A model generated the notes under the pieces. It was not told where the DNA came from. It saw only the letters and a program-made list of their open reading frames with translations, and ran no database searches. The translations under genes were made by a program, and so were the position numbers. From assembly GCA_900545515.1 (NCBI GenBank), contig UQZA01000039.1, positions 1 to 21,844 of the forward strand: DNA of 21,844 nt, in the 5' to 3' direction. The stretch is from an uncultured Eubacteriales bacterium (GTDB lineage: Bacteria; Bacillota; Clostridia; Oscillospirales; Oscillospiraceae). Below are positions 1 through 6,535 of the stretch, piece by piece. The stretch's first letter is position 1, and each line of letters starts with the position of its first letter.

Positions 1-74
1 TGTCCATGCCCTTCAGTATAGCATAGTTCTCGTAATTTGAAAATTGATTTCCGTGCCCAAAAACGGCGTGGGTT

Positions 75-1226
75 TTATTTTGCAAATGCTCCGGCGATCC
101 GGTCCAGAGCGAGGTCCAAGGTTTTTCTGGGGCAGGCCAGATTCATACGCATAAAGCCTGTGCCTTCGGGACCAAACCACTCGCCGGTGTTCATGGCGAC
201 GCCGGCTTTCCATGTAAAGAAGTCTGCCAGCTCATTTTGAGCCATGCCCATGGCCCGGCAGTCCAACCACATCAAATAAGTTCCTTGGGGCGCAATCAGC
301 CGGATTTGGGGCAGTTGCTCCGCCAGACGCTTTTGTAAGTGCGCCACATTGCCGGCAAGGTAAGTAAGGAGCTGCTCCAGATACTCGTCTCCCTTTTCGT
401 AGGCGGCGATATAGGCGTATAGTCCCAGCATATTCATGTTGTCCCCGTGGCTGAGGGAGAGAACCTGCTGGAATCGCTTTGCCAGATCTGGATTGGGCGA
501 GATGACGGCGGCTGCCTTCATAGATGCTAAATTGAAGGTTTTACTGGGGGCAACGGCCACCAAGCAGTCAGGGAGGATGGAGGCCGCTGGAATATGACAG
601 CTTCCCGGGTATACAAAATCTCCGTGGATTTCATCGGCAAAGAGAAGCACATGGTTGCGGCGGCAAATTTCCCCAATTTTTTCCAGCTCCTGCCGGGTAA
701 ACACCTTGCCTACAGGGTTGTGCGGGCTGCACAGCAGCATCAGCTTGGCCCGGGGGTCTGCCGCGCGGCGTTCCAGGTCCTCGAAATCCACCTCGTAATG
801 CCCGTTTTGAAGCAAGAGCGCATTGTTGGAGATCTCCCGCCCCTGCTGCGTTACTGCGTCGGTGAAAGGACCATACACCGGCCGTTGGAGAATCACCCGG
901 TCGCCCGGCTCTGTGAAGGCGGCTACGGCGGTGTAAAGGGCAGGTACCACGCTGGACACGGGGATGACTGTAGCCTCTCCCATGTCCCAATGGTGGCGGC
1001 GGCGCTGCCAGCTGGCAGTGGCCTCCCGGAAGGCCGGGGGTGTGGCGGTATAGGCGTAAACGCCGAAGGCGGCTTTTTCCATTACCCGGTCTATGACCGG
1101 TTGGGGGCACCGGAAATCCATGTCTGCTACCCACATGGGGATGGCGTCTGGATTACCTGGAATGTGATCCCACTTGATGCTATCTGTATTTCTGCGGTCA
1201 ATGATTTCGTCAAAGCAATATTTCAT
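75..1226 (-). CDS. patB: MalY/PatB-family pyridoxal-phosphate aminotransferase / C-S lyase
   Basis: This is a 383-residue fold-type I PLP enzyme of the MalY/PatB group. Members usually cleave cystathionine or other cysteine S-conjugates, giving pyruvate, ammonia and a thiol in the cytosol. Visible landmarks are the N-terminal IPMWVADMDF motif typical of this group (about residues 29-38), SPHNPVG around Asn170, FADEIHGD with the PLP-ring-contacting Asp198, and the SKTFNLA block with the Schiff-base Lys229. The length matches the family. The ATG is preceded by an AGAGAGG ribosome site. It is the last gene of a three-gene minus-strand run, 18 bases after the pyroglutamyl-peptidase. The family is certain. 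The substrate (cystathionine, or cysteine conjugates in thiol metabolism) cannot be read from sequence, so the symbol marks the family rather than a proven function. Confidence 0.9.
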   Translation of the reverse strand: MKYCFDEIIDRRNTDSIKWDHIPGNPDAIPMWVADMDFRCPQPVIDRVMEKAAFGVYAYTATPPAFREATASWQRRRHHWDMGEATVIPVSSVVPALYTAVAAFTEPGDRVILQRPVYGPFTDAVTQQGREISNNALLLQNGHYEVDFEDLERRAADPRAKLMLLCSPHNPVGKVFTRQELEKIGEICRRNHVLLFADEIHGDFVYPGSCHIPAASILPDCLVAVAPSKTFNLASMKAAAVISPNPDLAKRFQQVLSLSHGDNMNMLGLYAYIAAYEKGDEYLEQLLTYLAGNVAHLQKRLAEQLPQIRLIAPQGTYLMWLDCRAMGMAQNELADFFTWKAGVAMNTGEWFGPEGTGFMRMNLACPRKTLDLALDRIAGAFAK

Positions 1227-1244
1227 CTGGTTTTTCCTCTCTGG

Positions 1245-1805
1245 TTAACCGCCCAAACGGGTGGCGATGAGTTTCATGGCCCGGGTCACCATCTCCAGGG
1301 GCATTGCCTCTGTGGGGGGCACGTGAATGAAGCCTGCGGGCATCCTTCCTGCGGCTCTCAGCAGATGGTACAGCAGGCAGTTGCACACATAGCTCCCGGC
1401 GCTGAGAGATACCTCAGCTGGAATTTCTGCCTGGTTCAATTCTGCGGCCAGATCCCAAACCGGCAAGGTGGAAAAGCAGGCGGCAGGCCCGGATGGGTCT
1501 AGAGGAATGTCCCGGGGCTGCATACCGTCGTTGTCCGGAATCCGGGCATAGGCGTAATTGAGTCCCACCTTCTCCAGGGAAATTTTCTTCCTGTTGGCTG
1601 CCAGGCCCAGACAGATGACCGCATCCGGACCTTCCGCGTCCATTCCCTTCAGCAGAAGCTCCGGCGCCCGGCGGAAGGATACGGGTAGCTCCATGGTCAC
1701 AAGCTCCGCCGTCCCTATTGTGGGCGGCAATTCCCGCAGGCATGCATAGGAGGGGTTGCTGGTTCCGCCGTCGAAAGGCTCGAAACCGGTAAACAAAATT
1801 TTCAT
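1245..1805 (-). CDS. pcp: pyroglutamyl-peptidase I (pyrrolidone-carboxylate peptidase)
   Basis: This 186-residue cytosolic cysteine peptidase of family C15 removes N-terminal pyroglutamate from peptides. The start shows the family signature TGFEPFDG (residues 6-13). The catalytic triad is visible as Glu78 (in KKISLEKVG), Cys141 (in AGSYVCN) and His161 (in GFIHVPP). It is slightly shorter than the usual length of about 200-215 residues but keeps all active-site blocks, so it should be active. It lies 16 bases after the LytTR regulator stop and 18 bases before the PatB-type gene, so the three are probably co-transcribed. A role in peptide recycling fits. Any link to the neighbouring peptide-maturation cluster is only positional. 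Confidence 0.93.
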   Translation of the reverse strand: MKILFTGFEPFDGGTSNPSYACLRELPPTIGTAELVTMELPVSFRRAPELLLKGMDAEGPDAVICLGLAANRKKISLEKVGLNYAYARIPDNDGMQPRDIPLDPSGPAACFSTLPVWDLAAELNQAEIPAEVSLSAGSYVCNCLLYHLLRAAGRMPAGFIHVPPTEAMPLEMVTRAMKLIATRLGG

Positions 1806-1821
1806 CCCGATTTTTCTCCAT

Positions 1822-2622
1822 TTATAGCGATTCCGGTGAGATGGATGGCCCCTGCCTGCGTTTCCAGGTTTGGTACTGCGTCTTCAGCTCCGAATAGTTC
1901 CGCTCACTGACCTTTAAAGCAGTTCCGTCCTTCAGTACAACTTTCTGGCTCTGCAGTTTCAAAATGTACAGCATGTTGACAAGAAAACTCCTGTGAACCC
2001 GCAAGAAACCCAAGGGACATAGGGGGACCTCCAGGCTGCTTAAGGACCCATAGCATACATGGGATTCACCGTCCTTCAGATGGATGCAAACCTGATGTTG
2101 CCGGCTCTCCGCATACACAATGTTGCCGACTGGCAGCTCCGCCATCTCGCCCCGGGACTTTATTTTAATCGTTTTTCGGAAACATTGCAACCGCTCCAGG
2201 GCCTGCCGCAAATATAAATCAAATTTTTGGTCGAATTCACTTTTCAGCAGATACCGAAAGGCCTGGACCTCAAAACAGGCCGGCGCGTATGTCAGGTGGT
2301 TGCTGACAAATATAATGACCGCGTCCTCCCGGGCTGCCCGTAGTTTTTTGGCAATGTCCAGACCAGTGAGGTCCGAGGATGGGAGGGGAATGTCCAAAAA
2401 AGCCATATCGCAGCTGTCTAAGATGCGCTCTGCCAAGTGATTCCAGCCCTGTAAGGCATGAATTTTTGCCGGGATCTGATGAGATTGCAGGTATGTCTCC
2501 AACATTCCTTTGATTTTCCGCAAAAATACAGGATCATCATCGCAGAGGAGAATGCGAATCCAGGTGACTGCCGGTTTCACAGGGAGGTTCTCCACTTTTT
2601 CAAAGCCAGATATTGCTTCCAC
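1822..2622 (-). CDS. LytTR-family response regulator (AgrA/LytR-like)
   Basis: This protein of about 266 residues has an N-terminal receiver domain and a C-terminal LytTR DNA-binding domain. Receiver landmarks are the acidic residues 28-30 (in LLCDDD), the phospho-acceptor Asp77 (in AFLDI), Ser107 (in IFVSN) and Lys127. The LytTR part runs from about residue 150, with the block GFLRVHRSFLVN typical of the family. The start given is a GTG at 2620-2622 behind a weak GGTGGTG. A shorter start inside the first 20 residues is possible, because the receiver fold begins only at about residue 22. No histidine kinase lies in the window. It is read divergently from the radical SAM maturase operon, so it is a candidate regulator of that cluster, as AgrA-type regulators often control peptide systems. 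That role is inference. Confidence 0.88.
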   Translation of the reverse strand: MEAISGFEKVENLPVKPAVTWIRILLCDDDPVFLRKIKGMLETYLQSHQIPAKIHALQGWNHLAERILDSCDMAFLDIPLPSSDLTGLDIAKKLRAAREDAVIIFVSNHLTYAPACFEVQAFRYLLKSEFDQKFDLYLRQALERLQCFRKTIKIKSRGEMAELPVGNIVYAESRQHQVCIHLKDGESHVCYGSLSSLEVPLCPLGFLRVHRSFLVNMLYILKLQSQKVVLKDGTALKVSERNYSELKTQYQTWKRRQGPSISPESL

Positions 2623-2667
2623 GGTCTACATCACCACCAAACAGAAATTTGAACTTTTATGTTTTTT

Positions 2668-2696
2668 AGTATATCACAAGATGGTGAAAATTGGAA
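2668..2696 (-). promoter_or_regulatory. putative promoter of the LytTR regulator operon
   Basis: Read on the minus strand, an extended -10 (TG-A-TATACT, hexamer at 2668-2673) follows a weak -35-like TTCCAA at 2691-2696 with a 17-base spacer. It sits about 46 bases before the GTG start. The -10 is good and the -35 is poor, as expected for an extended -10 or an activator-dependent promoter. Confidence 0.5.
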
Positions 2697-2819
2697 CAGC
2701 GAATTTTCTGCCAGAGTGCATTTGTCTCTCTCAGCGGTTGGACATGACCGTAGAAATAGCGGCGTGGAACAAACATTCCTGCATTCGCGTAAAAAAAATC
2801 CGCCTTCGTGATGGATTAT

Positions 2820-2848
2820 TTGAAAATACAAGTAAACTCTGCTATCCT
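2820..2848 (+). promoter_or_regulatory. promoter of the radical SAM maturase operon
   Basis: TTGAAA at 2820-2825, a 17-base spacer and TATCCT at 2843-2848, with an extended -10 TGC just before it. A 41-base stretch around it is nearly the same as the stretch around the promoter at 10315-10343, pointing to coordinated expression. The predicted start of transcription near 2855 leaves a leader of about 160 bases before the maturase ATG. Upstream (2697-2819) I see no convincing LytTR repeat pair and no other feature. Confidence 0.7.
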
Positions 2849-2854
2849 ATACCA

Positions 2855-3018
2855 AACAATGGGTGCAGGGTGGTGGAGAAATACCCACATCTTTCATAAA
2901 ATACTTGGAAAAAGTGACTTTGTGCTGGCCCCTGGACAGCCGGTTTCCATAAAAACGGAATCAGACGAGACAGCGAAATGATTTGAGGTTGTATTTATTT
3001 TAGAATGGAGTTTTGCAT
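2855..3018 (+). other. leader region of the radical SAM operon with a doubtful 40-codon ORF
   Basis: The leader holds an ATG-to-TGA frame at 2859-2981 (40 codons, starting MGAGWW) only a few bases after the predicted transcription start and without a ribosome site. It could be a leaderless small peptide, but nothing supports coding. The ribosome site for the maturase is AATGGAG at 3004-3010. Otherwise I see only short weak hairpins here. Confidence 0.2.
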
Positions 3019-4470
3019 ATGATGAAAAGGCCGTTTATTAAGCTCTTTCGGACTCCAAATAGCTGGTATTTTTACGACGTGGCCAAAAGCGAGCTCTGTC
3101 AGATTCAACCGGACAGCTATTTGTTTTTGCAGCGTCTCCTGGACGGCGACGTCGTCTCAGAGCCGCCGGATGAGCTGGTGCATTTGGCGGAAATGGGATA
3201 CCTGACCAGCGAAAGTCCGGTGGAAGAGCTCTGCCATCCATACAGCAGGTACCTTCCCCAATTTCTGGACCGGAACCTGCGCCAGCTGATTTTGCAGGTG
3301 ACCCAGAGCTGCAATTTCCGTTGTAAGTACTGCATCTACTCCGAGACCTCCAGCGCCAGGCAACGCCACCACAGCGCAAAACATATGACCTGGGACATGG
3401 CAAAGCGGGCCGTGGACTTTCTGTGGGAGCATTCCATTGACAGCCGCATGGTGTCCATCAGCTTCTATGGCGGGGAGCCGCTGCTGCAGTTTCCCCTGGT
3501 GCAGAGGGTCATCCAGTACAGCAAAGCCCGGTTCGTGGGAAAGAAGCTCACCTTCAATATGACCACCAACGGCACGTTGCTTACCGATGATATCATTCGT
3601 TACCTGGCGGAGCATGAGGTCAGTCTGATGATCAGCATTGATGGTCCCCGGGAAATCAACGATGCAAACCGAGTTTTTGCCAATGGACAGGGGACCTTTG
3701 ACACAGTGATGGGACGAATCCGGCGAATTCATGAACTGGAGCCGGAGTATGCCCAGCATGTGCATTTCAGTATGGTCATCGATCCCACCAATGACTTTGA
3801 TTGCATCAACTCTGTCTGTGTGGATTATGATGTAGTACATCGGGGCGGCCTGAACGCTGCCATTGTAGACAAAGAGTATGATGACGAGGAGACCCGGTTC
3901 TCTTCTACGTACATAGAAAAGTATCAATACCAAATGTTCCTGTCCTACCTGTCCTACTGGGGGAAATATCCCAAGGAGCGAATCTCACCCATTACGTACC
4001 AGGCTTTGGCCAACGCCATGGATAAGGTGTCCCGAGCGGAGGAGCCGGACGGGCTACAGCGGATTGACGTACCCAGTGGCCCCTGCGTTCCCGGGAAAAT
4101 GCGGGTGTTTGTGAATGTGGAGGGCCGATTTTTCCCCTGCGAGCGGGTCAGTGAGACCTCCCCGGCCATGTGCATTGGCAGCCTGGAGACCGGTTTTGAC
4201 TTGGAGAACGCCGAGCGGTTACTGAACTTTGCCAATATCACCAGTGAGCGCTGCAAGCGGTGCTGGTGCTTCCGGCATTGCACGCTTTGTGCAAAAAAGG
4301 CGGATACCGGAGAGGCGCAGCTCTCCCCCACCCAAAAGCTAAAATATTGTCAGGAAGCCAAGGGCATTGCATACCGAGAAATTCAGAATTGCCTGCTGAT
4401 GCGAGAGATCTATCAATTCTATCCTGGGCAGGTTCGCAGGGGGAAGGATCGGGAGGTGAGCGGTTTATGA
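3019..4470 (+). CDS. radical SAM / SPASM peptide maturase (CcpM-like, Cys-rich peptide system)
   Basis: This 483-residue radical SAM enzyme probably modifies the Cys-rich peptide encoded downstream. The N-terminal 80 residues look like a small peptide-recognition (RRE-like) wing followed by a linker. The [4Fe-4S]-SAM motif CxxxCxxC is Cys98, Cys102 and Cys105 in SCNFRCKYC, and a GGEP-type motif follows (FYGGEPLL). The C-terminal SPASM-like region carries Cys356, Cys374, Cys385, Cys412, Cys415, Cys417, Cys421, Cys424 and Cys444, enough for two auxiliary clusters. The context matches the TIGR04068-type Cys-rich peptide maturases (CcpM), which by family resemblance are thought to make thioether-type links. 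I chose ATG 3019 because AATGGAG lies eight bases upstream; an in-frame TTG at 3013 is worse placed. Its stop overlaps the next start (ATGA). Confidence 0.9.
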   Translation: MMKRPFIKLFRTPNSWYFYDVAKSELCQIQPDSYLFLQRLLDGDVVSEPPDELVHLAEMGYLTSESPVEELCHPYSRYLPQFLDRNLRQLILQVTQSCNFRCKYCIYSETSSARQRHHSAKHMTWDMAKRAVDFLWEHSIDSRMVSISFYGGEPLLQFPLVQRVIQYSKARFVGKKLTFNMTTNGTLLTDDIIRYLAEHEVSLMISIDGPREINDANRVFANGQGTFDTVMGRIRRIHELEPEYAQHVHFSMVIDPTNDFDCINSVCVDYDVVHRGGLNAAIVDKEYDDEETRFSSTYIEKYQYQMFLSYLSYWGKYPKERISPITYQALANAMDKVSRAEEPDGLQRIDVPSGPCVPGKMRVFVNVEGRFFPCERVSETSPAMCIGSLETGFDLENAERLLNFANITSERCKRCWCFRHCTLCAKKADTGEAQLSPTQKLKYCQEAKGIAYREIQNCLLMREIYQFYPGQVRRGKDREVSGL

Positions 4471-5882
4471 GACGTGGCGTGGCATTGTATCCCCTGACGC
4501 CTACCATACTGCCAGTGGTGATGCACTGGGAGCAGCTGCAGCCGGATTACCGGCTGGCCAGCCTCCTGGCGCCCTCCGGCTTTTCCGTCGCCGGGCATGA
4601 CGCGGGGCACATGCTCCACCTTCCTGACACAGGCATCCGGGTGGATGATCGCATTGACAGCCGCCCCGAGGCCTGGGACATTCTCCTGGCAGTGGAGACT
4701 GCCGAGGACAACGAGGGCATTTGCGAGGAGCGGCTGGAGCTTGTCAGATGGGCCCTTTCTCACGAAAAGCTTGTTCATTACATCGGGAGAAGTCCTGATT
4801 CTGTCCCGGATGGGCTGCGGGAGTTGGCTGGAGAGTACGAAGGCCGGGTGCGGATCACTACACTCTGGACCAAGAGGGAGGACCTCTACCCCAAAGAGAA
4901 GCTGCACCGCTTCCAGGTCCCCCTGGTTTTGGTGGGCGGCCTCATTGAGGAGGCAGATGTCTTTGCTATGCTGGTGAAGCTGTATGCGCGCCTGGTGCAG
5001 GATGGAGAGCGCCCCCTGGTGGTCACCAAGCAGCCCATTGGCGGGCTCCTGGGCTTTGCCTCCATCGAACCGGCACTTTGTGCGCTGTCTGTAGATGAGG
5101 CGGAGAAAATTGAGCGCATCAATGTGCTCCTGAAGGACTTGGAAACAAGGGAGCAGCCCAGCATCATCCTCCTGGAGGCACCGGACGCGGTGATGAAGTA
5201 TAACAACTATCTTACCAACGGCTTTGGCATTCGGACCTACATGCTGGCTCAGGCGGCGGAACCGGATGCCTTCCTCTGCTGCATTCCCAGCGAGCTGGGG
5301 GAGATGCCCTTTGTGGAGGAGATCAGCCGGGACTTCTCCCTGCGTCTGGGGGTGGGCATCGATGCTGTCCATGTCAGCAACGCCGTCATAGACGGGGTGG
5401 ACTCCAGACAGGAGCGGAAGCTCTATTTGACTCACACAACCCTGGAGGACATCGACGGCCGGATCCGGCAGCAGCGGGAGGCGTATCCGGAGGGCAACTG
5501 CCTGTTCAACGGGTGGACGGAGGATTTTGAGGGCCTGTATCACACCCTGTTCATGGATGCCCAGGAGGAGGCGCCGCCTCCACAAGACGGAGCGGCCCCA
5601 GATCCCCGGGCCTGGCTCTTGGAGCTGCTCGGCAGCAAGTTTGGCGTACCAGAGGAAATGCTTGCGAAGGGCAACTGGGATCTTCCTCTTACCGGGGAGT
5701 TCTTCGGTTTTTCGGGAATGGATTTGTTCTACCTGCTTTTGGAGGTGGAGAAGCGAACGGGATGTTCGATTCCGGTAGAGGCGCTGTCTGATTATCAGTT
5801 TAATTCTATTTCAACAGTTTTGAAGACGTTGGAAACGATACCAGCTGATATACCAGCATCACAGGTGGGGGATCCGGTTTGA
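4467..5882 (+). CDS. TIGR04066-like peptide maturation protein fused to an acyl-carrier-like domain
   Basis: This 471-residue protein is translationally coupled to the maturase by an ATGA overlap, with AGGTGAG just upstream; longer in-frame starts lie inside the maturase. The N-terminus (ALYPL, then LLAPSGFSVAGHDAG) and the central block at residues 151-200 (VLVGGLIEEAD, then QDG and LLGFAS) fit the clostridial maturation family I know as TIGR04066. That family's biochemistry is unknown to me. Residues about 375-471 look like an acyl carrier protein (compare the TIGR04069 carrier-related family, usually separate). It aligns without gaps to a normal carrier across helix 2, but the phosphopantetheine serine is replaced by Gly417 in FGFSGMDL. 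The carrier arm, if used, is therefore absent, and Ser416 next to it is not in the usual position. It is probably a scaffold for peptide maturation. Confidence 0.75.
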   Translation: MRRGVALYPLTPTILPVVMHWEQLQPDYRLASLLAPSGFSVAGHDAGHMLHLPDTGIRVDDRIDSRPEAWDILLAVETAEDNEGICEERLELVRWALSHEKLVHYIGRSPDSVPDGLRELAGEYEGRVRITTLWTKREDLYPKEKLHRFQVPLVLVGGLIEEADVFAMLVKLYARLVQDGERPLVVTKQPIGGLLGFASIEPALCALSVDEAEKIERINVLLKDLETREQPSIILLEAPDAVMKYNNYLTNGFGIRTYMLAQAAEPDAFLCCIPSELGEMPFVEEISRDFSLRLGVGIDAVHVSNAVIDGVDSRQERKLYLTHTTLEDIDGRIRQQREAYPEGNCLFNGWTEDFEGLYHTLFMDAQEEAPPPQDGAAPDPRAWLLELLGSKFGVPEEMLAKGNWDLPLTGEFFGFSGMDLFYLLLEVEKRTGCSIPVEALSDYQFNSISTVLKTLETIPADIPASQVGDPV

Positions 5883-5963
5883 TTTTTGCGTGGAACGCAC
5901 GGGAATGCTTGCTGTATTTTCAACTGCCGTATTGAGGCTTGGCAAAATAAAGCATCCAAATCA

Positions 5964-6051
5964 AATATGGCTCTGGGGGTGGTTTCCCACCAAGTGGAGC
6001 GGTCCTGTATTCTGATGCATAAAGCACACGGATGGTAGCACAATATGGCTC
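5964..6051 (+). repeat. pair of 10-base direct repeats upstream of the precursor gene
   Basis: AATATGGCTC occurs at 5964-5973 and again at 6042-6051, in similar flanks (CAAATATGGCTCTGG and CACAATATGGCTCCAG), within the 286-base gap before the precursor gene. No clear sigma-70 promoter or terminator is visible in the gap. The repeats could be a binding site or chance. Confidence 0.3.
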
Positions 6052-6168
6052 CAGCTTTACGGAAGACATGTTACATTTTAAAACAAGGCATTTTTAGTAG
6101 GTTTTGATGATTGCGAGAGACACCATTTGTGTTTGGCGCAATGCTGACGGGAGGAGGTGAACATCATA

Positions 6169-6399
6169 ATGAAGTTAAGGAAGGAGCACAACCCAGTAGC
6201 GCATCATTCTGTTGCGGCCTATGCCTCTTGTTTCTGCAAGTACTCTTCTTGTGCGTGCGGATGTTATGACCTGTGTACTTGTGCTGGTACCGGTCTTTAT
6301 ACGAGCACAAGTAACGCCAATGGCGGCAACAATTCGCAGAAAAACTACACGAACGTTCGTTTTGAGACAAGTTCCAGTGCGTCGATTCAGCTAGATTGA
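6169..6399 (+). CDS. Cys-rich RiPP precursor peptide (CLI_3235-like)
   Basis: This 76-residue peptide is the likely substrate of the cluster. It has a short charged leader (MKLRKEHNPVAHHSVAAYA), then seven cysteines in 18 residues: Cys21, 23, 28, 30, 32, 36 and 38. A tail rich in Thr, Ser, Asn and Gly follows (residues 40-76). The HSVAAYA-to-Cys layout resembles the clostridial bacteriocin-like precursor family TIGR04065 (CLI_3235), which is known to sit beside CcpM-type radical SAM enzymes. The ATG at 6169 is preceded by a near-perfect GGAGGTGA at 6153-6160; an in-frame GTG at 6157 overlaps that site and is unlikely. Processing and final structure are unknown. Whether the tail acts as acceptor residues for Cys cross-links is inference. 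Confidence 0.85.
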   Translation: MKLRKEHNPVAHHSVAAYASCFCKYSSCACGCYDLCTCAGTGLYTSTSNANGGNNSQKNYTNVRFETSSSASIQLD

Positions 6400-6451
6400 T
6401 TTTAAAGTGCCCACGTAAACATGCCTGACGTAGTAGATTCGTGTGTTTTCG

Positions 6452-6480
6452 GTGGCGCTTGGGGCCTCCTCAAGCGCCAC
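6452..6480 (+). terminator. hairpin after the precursor gene, possible attenuator or partial terminator
   Basis: The arms GTGGCGCTTG (6452-6461) and CAAGCGCCAC (6471-6480) pair perfectly over 10 bases, extendable inward by a few G-C/G-U pairs. The following TGTTTG is a poor T-tract. Placed 53 bases after the precursor stop and 56 before the first permease, it fits a leaky terminator or RNA stabiliser that lets much more precursor than transporter be made. Confidence 0.6.
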
Positions 6481-6535
6481 TGTTTGAATAACGGGGTCAC
6501 GCTCCAAACGCGTGCATGTAAAAGGGAGGAAAATT

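Noticed and set aside
594..1502. Plus-strand frame of about 302 codons across the PatB-type and pyroglutamyl-peptidase genes
   Set aside because: It spans two well-supported minus-strand genes with intact active sites and has no recognisable protein family.
2697..2819. Possible LytTR binding repeats upstream of the maturase promoter (GCGGTTGGA, ACCGTAGAA)
   Set aside because: The two elements match the consensus poorly and are not in the usual spacing; no matching pair exists at the second promoter.
4419..5585. Minus-strand frame of about 388 codons opposite the TIGR04066-like gene
   Set aside because: The plus strand is coupled by ATGA overlap to the maturase and matches a family; the antisense frame lacks motifs.
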